From contig NZ_SAUZ01000001.1 in NCBI RefSeq assembly GCF_004022215.1, positions 124,001 to 188,000 on the forward strand: 64,000 nucleotides of DNA. Direction: 5' to 3'. How positions within the stretch are numbered: position 1 is the first letter of the stretch; each line of letters starts with the position of its first letter. The position numbers and the translations under genes are program-made. Below the pieces are notes generated by a model, which worked only from the letters and a program-made list of their open reading frames with translations, was not told the origin of the DNA and ran no database searches. Of this stretch, positions 52,882 through 62,314 are shown in pieces. Source of the stretch: Paenirhodobacter populi. Its GTDB lineage: Bacteria; Pseudomonadota; Alphaproteobacteria; Rhodobacterales; Rhodobacteraceae.

Positions 52882-53994
52882 TCAGAACTTCTCCTCGGGA
52901 AAGTCGATCCCGGTGAAGTCGCATTCGTCCCCGATGTCCTCCACGGGAACGGGGGACTGCGCCGCCCCCTCGACCGCCGAGGCGCCGCGTTCCCGATAGG
53001 GCGTCGTGCGGTAATGCGCCCGGTAGCATTTCGAGAAATGCGACGGGCTGGCGAAACCGCAGGCCAGCGCCACGTTGATCACGCTCATCTCCGTCTGCAT
53101 CAGCAGGTTGCGCGCCTTTTGCAGACGGATCTCCATGTAATAGCGTTTGGGCGAGCGGTTCAGATAGCGGCGGAACAGCCGTTCCAGCTGCCGCGTCGAC
53201 ATGCCGACATCCTCGGCCAGATCGGCGGGGCTGATCGGCTCCTCGATATTCGCCTCCATCCGGCCGATCACCTGCGCAAGCTTCGGATGCCGCACGCCGA
53301 TGCGGGTGGGGATCGACAGGCGCTGGCTGTCGCGGTCGGTGCGGATCGAGGTGTAGATGAGCTGGTCGGCGATGGTATTGGCCAGCGGCTCGCCGTGATC
53401 GCGCGCGATCAGCCGCAGCATCAGGTCGATCGAGGCGGTGCCCCCCGCCGTCGTCAGCCGGTTGCCGTCGATCACGAAGACCGATTTCGTCAGCAGGATT
53501 TCATCGAATTCCTCGGCGAAGCTGTCCTGATTTTCCCAGTGGATCGTCGCGCGCCGGCCGTCCAGCAGCCCCGCCCGCGCCACCGACCATGCGCCGGTGC
53601 AGAGGCCACCCACCGCCGCGCCGCGCCGCGCCTCGCGCCGCAGCCAGTTCAGCACGGGCTTCGAGGTCGCCTCGACCACGTCGATCCCGCCGCAGACGAG
53701 CACGGTGTCGTCGCGCGTCACCTCGCCCAGACCCATGTCCACCTGCACGACGGTGCCGTTGGAACAGGTCACCTGCTGGCCGTCCTCCGACGCCAGAACC
53801 CATTCGTAAAGCTTCTGCCCCGAAACCTGATTGGCCAGTCGCAAAGGCTCCAGCGCCGAGGCAAAGGCCATCAGCGTGAAACGGTCGAGCAGCAGGAAGA
53901 TGTAGCGCTGTGGCCGGGTGCTGGCCGGCAACCGCATCGTGCCCTGCGAGGGGGCCGGGCGGGCATGGGTGCGGGGCAGGCTTGGGTGGCGCAT
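52882..53994 (-). CDS. GlxA family AraC-type transcriptional regulator
   Basis: A 370-residue regulator with a DJ-1/PfpI amidase-like sensor domain (about 25-205, including [19 protein letters not shown], with Cys in the nucleophile-elbow position) and a C-terminal AraC double helix-turn-helix (about 240-335, [20 protein letters not shown]...[20 protein letters not shown]). Relatives such as GbdR and CdhR control betaine, carnitine or arginine use. The liv transporter upstream and the dimethylglycine-type enzyme 8 kb away would suit such a role, but that is inference. Confidence 0.88.
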   Translation of the reverse strand: MRHPSLPRTHARPAPSQGTMRLPASTRPQRYIFLLLDRFTLMAFASALEPLRLANQVSGQKLYEWVLASEDGQQVTCSNGTVVQVDMGLGEVTRDDTVLVCGGIDVVEATSKPVLNWLRREARRGAAVGGLCTGAWSVARAGLLDGRRATIHWENQDSFAEEFDEILLTKSVFVIDGNRLTTAGGTASIDLMLRLIARDHGEPLANTIADQLIYTSIRTDRDSQRLSIPTRIGVRHPKLAQVIGRMEANIEEPISPADLAEDVGMSTRQLERLFRRYLNRSPKRYYMEIRLQKARNLLMQTEMSVINVALACGFASPSHFSKCYRAHYRTTPYRERGASAVEGAAQSPVPVEDIGDECDFTGIDFPEEKF

Positions 53995-54129
53995 TTGCGA
54001 CCTCTGCAATGTCGTTTCGCGCTTGCTTATCGCGCCGTTGCGCCACGGCAAGAGGCGGCGTGACGGCAACGGGTGAAAATCATGCGATTGCGCCTGTCTG
54101 CCTTTATTTTGGGCGCTATCAGAAACGGT

Positions 54130-54158
54130 TTGTTCTGAGGCGGCAGAGGCCTTATAAG
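54130..54158 (+). promoter_or_regulatory. Promoter of class II DAHP synthase gene
   Basis: TTGTTC (54130-54135), 17-base spacer, TATAAG (54153-54158), about 37 bases before the start codon. A good sigma-70-type match for this order. Confidence 0.6.
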
Positions 54159-54194
54159 CACGGCACTTCTGGTATTGGTTTTTCGGAGGAAGGA

Positions 54195-55565
54195 ATGATC
54201 AAGGGGTGGCAGAAATCCGACTGGCGCGCGAAACCGCGGGTCCAGATGCCGGATTATCCCGATCAGGCGGCCCTGCGGGCTGTCGAGGCGCAGCTTTCGC
54301 GCATGCCTCCTCTCGTTTTTGCGGGTGAGGCACGGCGGCTGAAGGCGGATCTGGCGAAGGCGGCGCGGGGGGAGGCGTTCCTGTTGCAGGGCGGCGACTG
54401 CGCCGAGAGCTTCGCCGAGTTTTCGGCCGACAACATCCGCGACACATTCAAGGTCATGCTGCAGATGGCGATCGTGCTGACCTGGGGCGCCAAGGTGCCG
54501 GTCATCAAGGTCGGCCGCGTCGCCGGGCAATTCGCCAAGCCGCGCTCCGCCGCGACCGAGACGATGGGCGGCGTCGAACTGCCCAGCTATCGCGGCGACA
54601 TCGTGAACGGTTTCGACTTCACCGCCGATGCCCGGGTGCCCGATCCGGCGCGGATGCTGCAGGCCTATACGCAGGCCGCCGCCTCGCTGAACCTGCTGCG
54701 CGCCTTTTCGACCGGCGGTTATGCCGACATGCACCGGGTGCAGTCGTGGATCGCGCATTTCACCGATGGCGAGGAGGCGACCCGCTACCGCAAGGTGGCC
54801 GATCAGATCTCGGATGCGATGGATTTCATGGCCGCCGCCGGCGTGACCTCGGAAACCGCGCATGATCTGGGCGGCGTCGATTTCTATACCTCGCACGAGG
54901 CGCTGCTGCTCGAATACGAAGAGGCGCTGTGCCGCGTCGATTCGACCACGGGCATTCCGCTGGCGGGGTCGGGCCACATGATCTGGATCGGCGACCGCAC
55001 GCGGCAGCCCGATGGCGCGCATGTGGAATTCTGCCGTGGCGTGCAGAACCCGATCGGGCTGAAATGCGGGCCGTCGACCACGGCCGAGGATCTGAAGGTG
55101 CTGATGTCGCGGCTGAACCCGGAGAACGAGCCGGGCCGGCTGACGCTGATCGCGCGCTTCGGCGCGGGCAAGGTGGGCGAACATCTGCCGCGCCTGATCC
55201 GCACCGTGCAGGCCGAGGGGGCGAATGTCCTCTGGTCCTGCGATCCGATGCACGGCAACACGATCAAGTCGGCCTCGGGCTACAAGACCCGGCCCTTCGA
55301 TTCCGTGCTGCGCGAGGTGCGGGAATTCTTCGCGATCCACAAGGCCGAGGGCACGATCCCCGGCGGCGTGCATTTCGAGATGACCGGGCAGGACGTGACG
55401 GAATGCACCGGTGGCGTGCGCGCGGTCTCGGACGAGGATCTGTCGAGCCGTTACCACACCGCCTGCGACCCGCGCCTGAACGCGAGCCAGGCGCTGGAAC
55501 TGGCCTTCCTCGTCGCCGAGGAACTGCAGGACCGCCGCGCGCTGCGCCGGGCCTCGGGCCTGTAA
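54195..55565 (+). CDS. 3-deoxy-7-phosphoheptulonate synthase, class II
   Basis: First step of aromatic amino acid synthesis: erythrose 4-phosphate plus phosphoenolpyruvate to DAHP. 456 residues of the class II (plant-like, AroA-II) family: [14 protein letters not shown] holds the metal-binding Cys, [14 protein letters not shown] binds PEP, and CDPMHGNTI gives the metal-binding His. The start follows GGAGGAAGGA. Monocistronic: own promoter and terminator. Confidence 0.97.
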   Translation: MIKGWQKSDWRAKPRVQMPDYPDQAALRAVEAQLSRMPPLVFAGEARRLKADLAKAARGEAFLLQGGDCAESFAEFSADNIRDTFKVMLQMAIVLTWGAKVPVIKVGRVAGQFAKPRSAATETMGGVELPSYRGDIVNGFDFTADARVPDPARMLQAYTQAAASLNLLRAFSTGGYADMHRVQSWIAHFTDGEEATRYRKVADQISDAMDFMAAAGVTSETAHDLGGVDFYTSHEALLLEYEEALCRVDSTTGIPLAGSGHMIWIGDRTRQPDGAHVEFCRGVQNPIGLKCGPSTTAEDLKVLMSRLNPENEPGRLTLIARFGAGKVGEHLPRLIRTVQAEGANVLWSCDPMHGNTIKSASGYKTRPFDSVLREVREFFAIHKAEGTIPGGVHFEMTGQDVTECTGGVRAVSDEDLSSRYHTACDPRLNASQALELAFLVAEELQDRRALRRASGL

Positions 55566-55593
55566 TCCACGGATCGCCCTGACGATGACGAAG

Positions 55594-55619
55594 CCCGCGC
55601 CCCGACCGGCGCGGGTTTT
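55594..55619 (+). terminator. Terminator of class II DAHP synthase gene
   Basis: Eight-bp stem CCCGCGCC / GGCGCGGG with a six-base loop, then TTTT, 28 bases past the stop. Confidence 0.88.
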
Positions 55620-55644
55620 CCTTTGGGGCAGCCGCAAACAGGAA

Positions 55645-55667
55645 GGCGCCCCGAAGATCGGGGCGCC
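55645..55667 (-). terminator. Hairpin downstream of the PAS_5 gene
   Basis: Ten-bp stem GGCGCCCCGA / TCGGGGCGCC with loop AGA. It sits between two convergent genes, 114 bases past the PAS_5 stop. T-run is weak on either strand, so direction is uncertain. Confidence 0.45.
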
Positions 55668-55780
55668 CCTGCGTTACAGATCACCAACCACCCGCCTGCA
55701 TGCCCGCTGCGGGCAGTCGTAATCGCACTCGTTACACGGAACAAACAAAACTCGTTACGACGCCGGCAAACCTTCCGGGA

Positions 55781-56503
55781 TCAGTCGTCGGACGACACCA
55801 CCCGGAACGATGCGCGCCGCGTCTCCGGACTGTCCGGCTTTGACGCGGGGTGAAAAGGGGCCTGTTCCTCGGCAAGTCCGCGGGGCGGGTCCGCGGAGGA
55901 AACGTGCGGGGAATGCCGAAGTTCCGCCCGTTCCGGCAAAGATTCCGCTTCTCCCGGCGGCACCACGCGGATCATGTTCAGCGTTGTGACCTCGAACCGG
56001 GTGGGGGTGCGGCGGACGTCGCCCTCGGCCACCAGACAGCCAAGCGCCCGGTTGATGTCGCCAAGGTCGGAACGCAGCGGCAGCACCAGCAGCCGCGCCG
56101 AAAAGCTCGGCAACCCCTGAAAGGGTTCGGAAACCAGCGTCGCCTCGATGATCGCGGGATCGCGGAACAGGCTTTCGGTCGCCTCGGTGATCTGCGGACG
56201 CGAGGAGGTGACGAAGAAGGCGGTCAGCGGCATGCCCCGCACCTCCATCCCCAGAACGTCGCACAGATGCGTTCCCGCCAGCCGGAAGCGGCCGATCCCC
56301 GGCGCCACCCGTTCCAGAACGAAGGAATATTCCAGCGCCCGGTCGATCCCGCGCGGGTTCACGTCGGCCCGGTCCGGCACCAGTCGTCCGGCCCGCAGCG
56401 CCTCCCAATAGGCGCGCACTTCGGCACTGATCCTGAGACCGAGACCCATCCGGGCCTCAAGGCGAGCGATCTTTCCGGTGATGTCCTCTTCCCGTTCGGT
56501 CAT
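55781..56503 (-). CDS. PAS domain-containing protein (PAS_5 type)
   Basis: A 240-residue protein with a PAS_5-type domain over about residues 25-160 (RAYWEALRAGRLVPDRADVN then PRGIDRALEY, RFRLAGTHLCDVLGMEVRGM), typical of stand-alone alphaproteobacterial proteins. The last 60 residues (after LRHSPHVSSADPP) look disordered and acidic/Pro-rich. No output domain is attached. Function unknown; possibly a sensory partner. Confidence 0.82.
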   Translation of the reverse strand: MTEREEDITGKIARLEARMGLGLRISAEVRAYWEALRAGRLVPDRADVNPRGIDRALEYSFVLERVAPGIGRFRLAGTHLCDVLGMEVRGMPLTAFFVTSSRPQITEATESLFRDPAIIEATLVSEPFQGLPSFSARLLVLPLRSDLGDINRALGCLVAEGDVRRTPTRFEVTTLNMIRVVPPGEAESLPERAELRHSPHVSSADPPRGLAEEQAPFHPASKPDSPETRRASFRVVSSDD

Positions 56504-56676
56504 GTCAAATCCACCCCTACCCCCTAAAGGGAGAATTTTAACATAGCGCAGGCCGGTTCGTGCGGGGATTCACGGCTGACCGGTCACAAAATTGCTTACG
56601 GCCTTTTTAATACTCCAAAGGTATGCCTAAGAAAGGTTTAACTTTGGAACTGGTTAAATCGTTAACGGAGGCAAGG

Positions 56677-57600
56677 GTGAACGGACCTGCGGGAGGAAAG
56701 CGCGCCGAAGGCGGTATCGCCTCGATGACGGGATTCGCCGCCCGTCAGGGCGCCGGGGCCGGGCACGACTGGATGTGGGACATGCGGTCGGTCAACGGCA
56801 AGGGGCTGGACCTGAAGCTGCGCCTGCCGGATGTCGAGGGGCTGGAGGCCGCGGTGCGCGCGGCCGTGGCCGGCGTCGCGGCGCGGGGCAATATCTCGGT
56901 CACCCTGCGGCTGTCGCGTGCAAAACAGGCCGAGGTGCTGCGCCTCTCGCCCGAAGGGCTGCGCGGGGCGCTGGCCGCCGTGGCGGCGGTCGGGCAGGCG
57001 GCGGCGGAACGCGGCATGGAACTGGCGCCCACCCGCGCGACGGACATTCTGGCCCTGCGCGGCGTGATCGAGACCGCGCCGCCCGAGATCGAGGACCCGG
57101 ATGCGCTGCGCATCGCGCTGCTGGCGGATCTGGACGGGCTTTTGTACGACTTCTCCGCCATGCGCCGGGCCGAGGGCGGCCGGATCGGCGCGGTGATCGC
57201 GGGGCAGGTGGAACGGATCGCCCAGCTGACCGAAGAGGCCGCCGGGGTGGCCGAGGCCCGCCGCCCCGAAGCCGCCGCGGCGCTTCAGGCGGCGCTCGCG
57301 CGTGTGGCGCCGGTGCCCGGTGCCGATCCGCAGCGCGTCGCGCAGGAACTCGCGCTGATCGCCGTGCGCGCCGATGTGACCGAGGAACTCGACCGCCTGC
57401 GCGCCCATGTTGCCGCGGCCCGCGCGCTTCTGGTGCAGGGCGGGCCGATCGGGCGCAAGTTCGACTTTCTCACGCAGGAATTCGTCCGAGAGGCGAATAC
57501 CCTGTGTTCCAAGTCCGGCTCGACCCGGCTGACGGCGATCGGGCTTGACCTCAAACACGCCATCGACCAGATGCGGGAGCAGATCCAGAACGTGGAGTAA
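56677..57600 (+). CDS. YicC family endoribonuclease-like protein
   Basis: A 307-residue YicC protein. E. coli YicC is an endoribonuclease tied to sRNA turnover and stress. SMTGFAARQG near the start and the C-terminal GRKFDFLTQEFVREANTLCS...KSGSTRLTAIGLDLKHAIDQ are diagnostic. The GTG at 56677 with GGAGG upstream keeps the conserved Ser before MTGF; the ATG at 56725 would remove it. gmk follows after three bases, and this pairing is widespread. Confidence 0.9.
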   Translation: MNGPAGGKRAEGGIASMTGFAARQGAGAGHDWMWDMRSVNGKGLDLKLRLPDVEGLEAAVRAAVAGVAARGNISVTLRLSRAKQAEVLRLSPEGLRGALAAVAAVGQAAAERGMELAPTRATDILALRGVIETAPPEIEDPDALRIALLADLDGLLYDFSAMRRAEGGRIGAVIAGQVERIAQLTEEAAGVAEARRPEAAAALQAALARVAPVPGADPQRVAQELALIAVRADVTEELDRLRAHVAAARALLVQGGPIGRKFDFLTQEFVREANTLCSKSGSTRLTAIGLDLKHAIDQMREQIQNVE

Positions 57601-57603
57601 GCC

Positions 57604-58248
57604 ATGCCCATTCCCGACCGCCGCGGGTTGCTCATCATCCTGTCCTCGCCCTCGGGGGCGGGCAAGTCGACGCTGACGCGGCGGCTGATGGCCTGGGACA
57701 CGACGCTGCGGTTTTCCGTCTCGGCGACGACGCGCCCGCCGCGCCCGGGCGAGGTCGAGGGCAAGGACTACTATTTCACCACGCGCGAGGAATTCATGCG
57801 CATGGTGGCCGAGGGTCGGATGCTGGAACATGCCGAGGTCTTCGGCAATTTCTACGGCTCGCCGCGCGATCCGGTCGAGGCCGCGATGCTGGAAGGCCGC
57901 GACACCGTTTTCGACGTCGACTGGCAGGGCGGGCAGCAGATCCGCCGCTCGGCGCTTGGCAAGGACGTGGTGTCGATCTTCATCCTGCCGCCGACCATCG
58001 CCGATCTGGAAAGCCGGCTGCGCGGGCGCGGGCAGGACAGCGAAGAGGTCATCGCCCGCCGCATGGCGAAATCGCGCGACGAGATCAGCCACTGGGCGGA
58101 ATACGATTATGTCATCGTGAACCATGAACTGGATCAGGCGGAAAACGATCTGCGCACCATCCTGTCGGCGGAGCGGATGCGGGCCGACCGCCAGCCCGGC
58201 CTGACCGAGATCGTGCGGGAACTGAACAGGGAGTTCGAGGCAAGATGA
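57604..58248 (+). CDS. gmk: Guanylate kinase
   Basis: Phosphorylates GMP to GDP with ATP. 214 residues: P-loop [18 protein letters not shown]-binding [20 protein letters not shown] and [10 protein letters not shown]. Start lies three bases after yicC and the stop overlaps the next gene's ATG by four bases (ATGA), so the three are co-translated. Confidence 0.97.
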   Translation: MPIPDRRGLLIILSSPSGAGKSTLTRRLMAWDTTLRFSVSATTRPPRPGEVEGKDYYFTTREEFMRMVAEGRMLEHAEVFGNFYGSPRDPVEAAMLEGRDTVFDVDWQGGQQIRRSALGKDVVSIFILPPTIADLESRLRGRGQDSEEVIARRMAKSRDEISHWAEYDYVIVNHELDQAENDLRTILSAERMRADRQPGLTEIVRELNREFEAR

Positions 58249-58775
58249 TCTACGCGCTGGACGGTGTGGAGCCGCTGATCGCGCCGGATGCCTGGGTGGC
58301 GCCGGATGCCAATCTGATCGGGCGGGTGGTGCTGGAGGCCGCCGCCTCGGTCTGGTTCGGCTGCACCCTGCGCGGCGACAACGAGGAAATCCGCATCGGC
58401 GCCGGATCGAACGTGCAGGAGAATGTCGTCTGCCATACCGACATGGGCTTTCCGCTGGTGATCGGCGCGGATTGCACCATCGGGCACAAGGCGATGCTGC
58501 ATGGCTGCGTGATCGGCGAGGGCTCGCTGATCGGCATGGGCGCGACGATCCTGAACGGCGCGCGGATCGGCCGGGGCTGCCTGATCGGCGCCGGGGCGCT
58601 GGTCACCGAGGGGAAGGAAATCCCCGATGGCGCGCTGGTCATGGGTGCGCCGGGGCGGGTGGTCCGGATACTCGACGCGGCGGCACAGGAAAAACTGCGG
58701 CAATCGGCCGCGCATTACCGCGCCAATGCCGCCCGTTTCGCCAGGGGATTGCGCCCGGTCGCAACGCCTGCCTGA
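58245..58775 (+). CDS. Gamma carbonic anhydrase family protein
   Basis: A 176-residue left-handed beta-helix protein of the gamma-CA/YrdA group. Hexapeptide repeats run through most of the chain. Metal-binding histidines are visible in [16 protein letters not shown] (first) and [18 protein letters not shown] (second and third). Whether it hydrates CO2 or acts otherwise is unknown for most such bacterial proteins. Confidence 0.9.
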   Translation: MIYALDGVEPLIAPDAWVAPDANLIGRVVLEAAASVWFGCTLRGDNEEIRIGAGSNVQENVVCHTDMGFPLVIGADCTIGHKAMLHGCVIGEGSLIGMGATILNGARIGRGCLIGAGALVTEGKEIPDGALVMGAPGRVVRILDAAAQEKLRQSAAHYRANAARFARGLRPVATPA

Positions 58776-58801
58776 GTCCGGTCCGGCGCGCGGCCGTCAA
58801 T

Positions 58802-59164
58802 TCAATGCAAAAGGCGGTCGGTTTCGATGATGGTGAAATTCCCCGCCGACCAGATTTCCCGCACCTCGTCCTGCACCATCGCGTAATGCGGCAGGCTGCG
58901 GGCGATCGCGATAAGCTCGCCGCTGTATCCAAGGGTGTTCAGCGCGCGCGCGACATCAAGGATATCATGCGACTCGCACAGCAGCGGCGACAGCACCACA
59001 TCCGGGCAGGCGCGCAAAATCACATCCGGATCAAGGTCTTGCAACGTCGTCGCATAGGCGCAACCGGACCCCGCATCGCGCAGCACCCCCGGGAGGTCAG
59101 GCGTTTGCCCGACATACAGGAAACGGTGTCCGGCAAGATATGGGACAAGTCTTGTGAAGGACAT
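58802..59164 (-). CDS. Hypothetical protein, 120 residues
   Basis: Not recognised. Alternating strand/helix pattern (RFLYVGQTPDLPGVLRDAG, PDVVLSPLLCESHDILDVAR, GELIAIARSL) resembles a receiver-like or Rossmann-type fold, but the conserved phospho-acceptor Asp pattern is not clear. Start at 59164, with a GTG one codon earlier possible. It is tail-to-tail with the gamma carbonic anhydrase gene. Confidence 0.6.
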   Translation of the reverse strand: MSFTRLVPYLAGHRFLYVGQTPDLPGVLRDAGSGCAYATTLQDLDPDVILRACPDVVLSPLLCESHDILDVARALNTLGYSGELIAIARSLPHYAMVQDEVREIWSAGNFTIIETDRLLH

Positions 59165-59332
59165 CACTTTATCCGGATCGAGTTGCGGAATGGTCAGACC
59201 ATCTTTGAAGTTGATCGAAATATTCGCACCTGTAACAACTCAACTCGTCAACAGCGAGGCCGTCATTCGGATTTTGTCCACGCACTGGAACTAAAATATC
59301 GCCGATGGGTCAGAATAACAAACAGATTCAAC

Positions 59333-59350
59333 CTGTCATGAAAGGGTCAT
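59333..59350 (+). promoter_or_regulatory. Candidate Pho box upstream of phoR
   Basis: CTGTCAT-GAAA-GGGTCAT matches the PhoB-binding direct repeat (two CTGTCAT units 11 bases apart; the second has two mismatches). It lies 47 bases before the kinase start, so PhoB could autoregulate phoR. Confidence 0.6.
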
Positions 59351-59396
59351 GCGGATTTGCTTTCGCTGGTCCCAGCAAAAAGGAGCCGCCGCCGGA

Positions 59397-60452
59397 ATGA
59401 CCCGCGCCCTGACTTTCGCCCTTGTGGACGCTTTACCCTTCGCCTTGTTGATTGTTGATGATCGGGAAAGGATCACCTGGGCCAATCCCGTCGCCGCCGA
59501 CCTGTTCGGGCGCGATCTGGTGGGGCGGACCTTCGTGACGGCGCTGCGCCAGCCCTCGGTCGGGGAGGCGCTGGAAACCGCGCTGACGGGCGGCGGCGAG
59601 GATCGGGTGCGGCTGCGGATCCAGACCACGCGGCGCGAGATCTCGGCCGTGGTGACCACGGCGCCCTTGCCCGCCGATCAGGACATGAACCTGCCCTACG
59701 GCGGCGCGATGGTGACGATCGAGGATGTCACCGCGCTCGAGGATGCCGAGGCGATGCGCCGCGATTTCGTCGCCAATGTCAGCCATGAGCTGCGCACGCC
59801 GCTGACCGCGCTGATGGGCTTCATCGAGACGCTGCGCGGCAATGCGCGCGACGATCCGGCGGCGCGCGACCGCTTTCTGGGCATCATGGAGCGGGAAGCC
59901 GCGCGGATGAACCGCCTTGTCGGTGACCTGCTGTCCCTGAGCCGCGTCGAGGCCGAGGAACGCCGCGTGCCGACGACCGAGGTGGACCTCTCCGCCGTGC
60001 TGAAGGGCGCGATGCAGACGCTCGCCCCCACCGCCGAAACGCGCGGGGTCGCCCTGCTGCGCGAAGGCGAAACGGGCCGCCTGCCGGTGCGCGGCGATCC
60101 CGACCAGCTGACGCAGGTCTTCGCCAACCTGATCGAGAACGGCATCAAATACGGCGGATCGGGCGGCGAGGTGCGCATCACCGTCACCCGCGTCGCGCAT
60201 GAACCCGTCCTGCGCGGTCCGGCGCTGCGGGTCGAGGTCGCCGACAAGGGCGAGGGGATCGACGAAATCCACCTGCCGCGCCTGACCGAACGGTTCTACC
60301 GCGTCGACACCCATCGCTCGCGCGAGCAGGGGGGGACGGGGCTCGGCCTCGCCATCGTCAAGCATATCGTCTCGCGCCACCGCGGGCGGCTGAAGATCGA
60401 CAGCCGCAAGGGCGAGGGATCGCGCTTCGTCATCGTGCTGCCCGCGCTCTGA
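59397..60452 (+). CDS. phoR: PhoR-like sensor histidine kinase
   Basis: A 351-residue kinase: PAS domain (about 5-110; ALVDALPFALLIVDDRERIT), HisKA with the phospho-acceptor His in FVANVSHELRTPLTALMGFI, and HATPase with NLIENGIKYGG and GGTGLGLAIVKHI. It lacks membrane segments at the N-terminus, a form known for PhoR of this order, where phosphate status comes through PstB/PhoU. The ATG at 59397 follows AAGGAG; an ATG at 59349 would overlap the Pho box. No pst or phoB genes follow in the window. Confidence 0.82.
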   Translation: MTRALTFALVDALPFALLIVDDRERITWANPVAADLFGRDLVGRTFVTALRQPSVGEALETALTGGGEDRVRLRIQTTRREISAVVTTAPLPADQDMNLPYGGAMVTIEDVTALEDAEAMRRDFVANVSHELRTPLTALMGFIETLRGNARDDPAARDRFLGIMEREAARMNRLVGDLLSLSRVEAEERRVPTTEVDLSAVLKGAMQTLAPTAETRGVALLREGETGRLPVRGDPDQLTQVFANLIENGIKYGGSGGEVRITVTRVAHEPVLRGPALRVEVADKGEGIDEIHLPRLTERFYRVDTHRSREQGGTGLGLAIVKHIVSRHRGRLKIDSRKGEGSRFVIVLPAL

Positions 60453-60477
60453 TCCGGGCGCGCGTCCCTTCTCCCTT

Positions 60478-60543
60478 TCGTGTTTCCATAAATATCCCGG
60501 GGGTGAATTTGCGCGCATGCGCAAAGAGGGGGCTGGCCCCCTC
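60478..60543 (-). repeat. Dispersed two-hairpin intergenic element, copy 6
   Basis: Minus-strand reading, 11 bases past the GH13 stop: hairpin 1 GAGGGGGC ca GCCCCCTC (60526-60543), hairpin 2 TTTGCGC atgc GCGCAAA (60508-60525), core CCCGGGATATTTATGGAAAC (60482-60501). It is the cleanest copy and a good seed for a search. Confidence 0.85.
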
Positions 60544-60553
60544 AGCCCGCGTT

Positions 60554-62146
60554 CTACACCAGCCAGGCGGCGCCGTTCGGGCCAAGCGTGACCCGCCCGC
60601 CCGACAGCGTTGCCGCCACCACCGGCCCGGTCAGCGCGCCGGGCAGCGCGGGCAGGGTGACCGGCTCGGGGCCGAGGTTGAACAGGCAGGTCAGGCTTTC
60701 CCCCTCAAGGATGCGGCGGAACCCCAGCACCGGCGCCGGCAGGTCCAGAAACTCCGTCCGGCCAAGCCGCAGCACATCCGACCCGCGGCGGAAGGCCAGC
60801 ACCTTGCGGTAATGGTGCAGGACGGATCCCGGATCGGCCTCCTCCACAGCCACGTTATGCGCGGCCTGCGGCGCCTTGACCGGCAGCCATGGCTTGACGG
60901 CCGAAAAGCCCGCATTGTCACTGTCGTCCCAGACCATCGGCGTGCGGCATCCGTCGCGGCCCTTGTTCTCGGGCCAGAAGCGGATCCCCGGCGGATCGGT
61001 CAGTTCCTCGTAGAGCAGGCTGGTTTCCGTCTGGCCAAGCTCCTCGCCCTGATAGATCCCGATCGTGCCCTCGAACGAGGCGAGCATCGCGATCGCCATC
61101 CGCGCCAGCGCATCCGTCGTGCCGAACTCCGCCCATCGGGAGACATGCCGCATCACGTCATGGTTGGAGAACGACCACGACGGCCAGCCGTTGGGCGCGG
61201 CGGTGAAGAAATCGGTGATGATCTTGCGGAAATGCGCTGGCGAGAAGGGCGGCCCCAGCATGTCGAAGCTGTAGGCCATGTGCAGCCGGTCGCTCCCCGA
61301 GGTGTAATCCGCCATCAGCCGCAGCGCGCGGGCGGGCGTGTCGCCCACCTCGGCGATCAGGCAGCGGCCCTCGTATTCATCGGTCAGCGCCCGCATCCGC
61401 TTGAGGAAACCCACCGTCTCCGGCTGGCTCTTGTCGTGGTCGTGTTGCTGCATGTCGTAGGTGGACACCGGCGGCCAGCGGTTCGTGTCGGGCGTCGCGG
61501 GCGGGTTGTCGCGCAGGAGCGCGTCCTGAATGTAGGAATTCGCCGCATCCAGCCGGAACCCGTCCACCCCGCGGTCGAGCCAGAAGCGCAGCACCCGCAG
61601 CAATTCGTCCTGAACCTCGGGGTTGCGCAGGTTCAGGTCGGGCTGCGAGATCAGGAAATTGTGCAGGTAATACTGGCCGCGACCGGGCGCCCATTCCCAG
61701 GCGGACCCGCCGAAATTCGACTGCCAGTTGTTCGGCGGCGATCCATCGGGTTTCGGGTCGGCCCAGACATACCAGTCGGCCTTCGCGCCGCGCTGCCGGG
61801 AATCCGCGAACCACGGATGCCGGTCCGAGGAATGGCTCAGCACCTGATCGATGATGACCCGCAGGCCCAGCTCATGCGCCCGCGCCAGCAGCGCATCGAA
61901 ATCCGCAAGCGTGCCGAACAGCGGGTCGATGTCGTAATAGTCCGACACGTCGTAGCCCATGTCCTCCATCGGCGAGCGGTTGATCGGCGACAGCCAGACC
62001 GCGTCGGCGCCCAGCCTTGCGACATGTTCCAGCCGGTCGACGATGCCCTTCAGATCGCCGATGCCGTCGCCGTCGCTGTCCTGAAAGCTGCGCGGATAGA
62101 TCTGATAGATCACCGCGCCGCGCCACCATTCGCTGTCTTGCCGCAT
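60554..62146 (-). CDS. GH13 alpha-glucosidase
   Basis: A 530-residue family 13 glycoside hydrolase that probably cuts alpha-1,4- or alpha-1,6-linked glucosides in the cytosol. (beta/alpha)8 motifs: AVIYQIYPRSFQDSDGDGIG, DQVLSHSSDRHPWF, GFRLDAANS with the nucleophile Asp, CLIAEVGD with the acid Glu, and FSNHDVMRH. A C-terminal beta domain follows. No signal peptide. It is divergent from glgP, which suits glycogen/maltodextrin use. Confidence 0.92.
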   Translation of the reverse strand: MRQDSEWWRGAVIYQIYPRSFQDSDGDGIGDLKGIVDRLEHVARLGADAVWLSPINRSPMEDMGYDVSDYYDIDPLFGTLADFDALLARAHELGLRVIIDQVLSHSSDRHPWFADSRQRGAKADWYVWADPKPDGSPPNNWQSNFGGSAWEWAPGRGQYYLHNFLISQPDLNLRNPEVQDELLRVLRFWLDRGVDGFRLDAANSYIQDALLRDNPPATPDTNRWPPVSTYDMQQHDHDKSQPETVGFLKRMRALTDEYEGRCLIAEVGDTPARALRLMADYTSGSDRLHMAYSFDMLGPPFSPAHFRKIITDFFTAAPNGWPSWSFSNHDVMRHVSRWAEFGTTDALARMAIAMLASFEGTIGIYQGEELGQTETSLLYEELTDPPGIRFWPENKGRDGCRTPMVWDDSDNAGFSAVKPWLPVKAPQAAHNVAVEEADPGSVLHHYRKVLAFRRGSDVLRLGRTEFLDLPAPVLGFRRILEGESLTCLFNLGPEPVTLPALPGALTGPVVAATLSGGRVTLGPNGAAWLV

Positions 62147-62314
62147 TCCGCCCGCCTTCGTCCCGCTGTCATGAATTTGCCGCCATCTTTGCTGATGAAA
62201 CGGGCAATGAACAGGGTTCTCCGCGCCGCCGGCGCCGCGCGGACCCATGTCCCTTGACGCATGGCAGGGCCCCGGCCCATCAAAAGGCATACGAGCCGCA
62301 CGAAAGGTATGATC

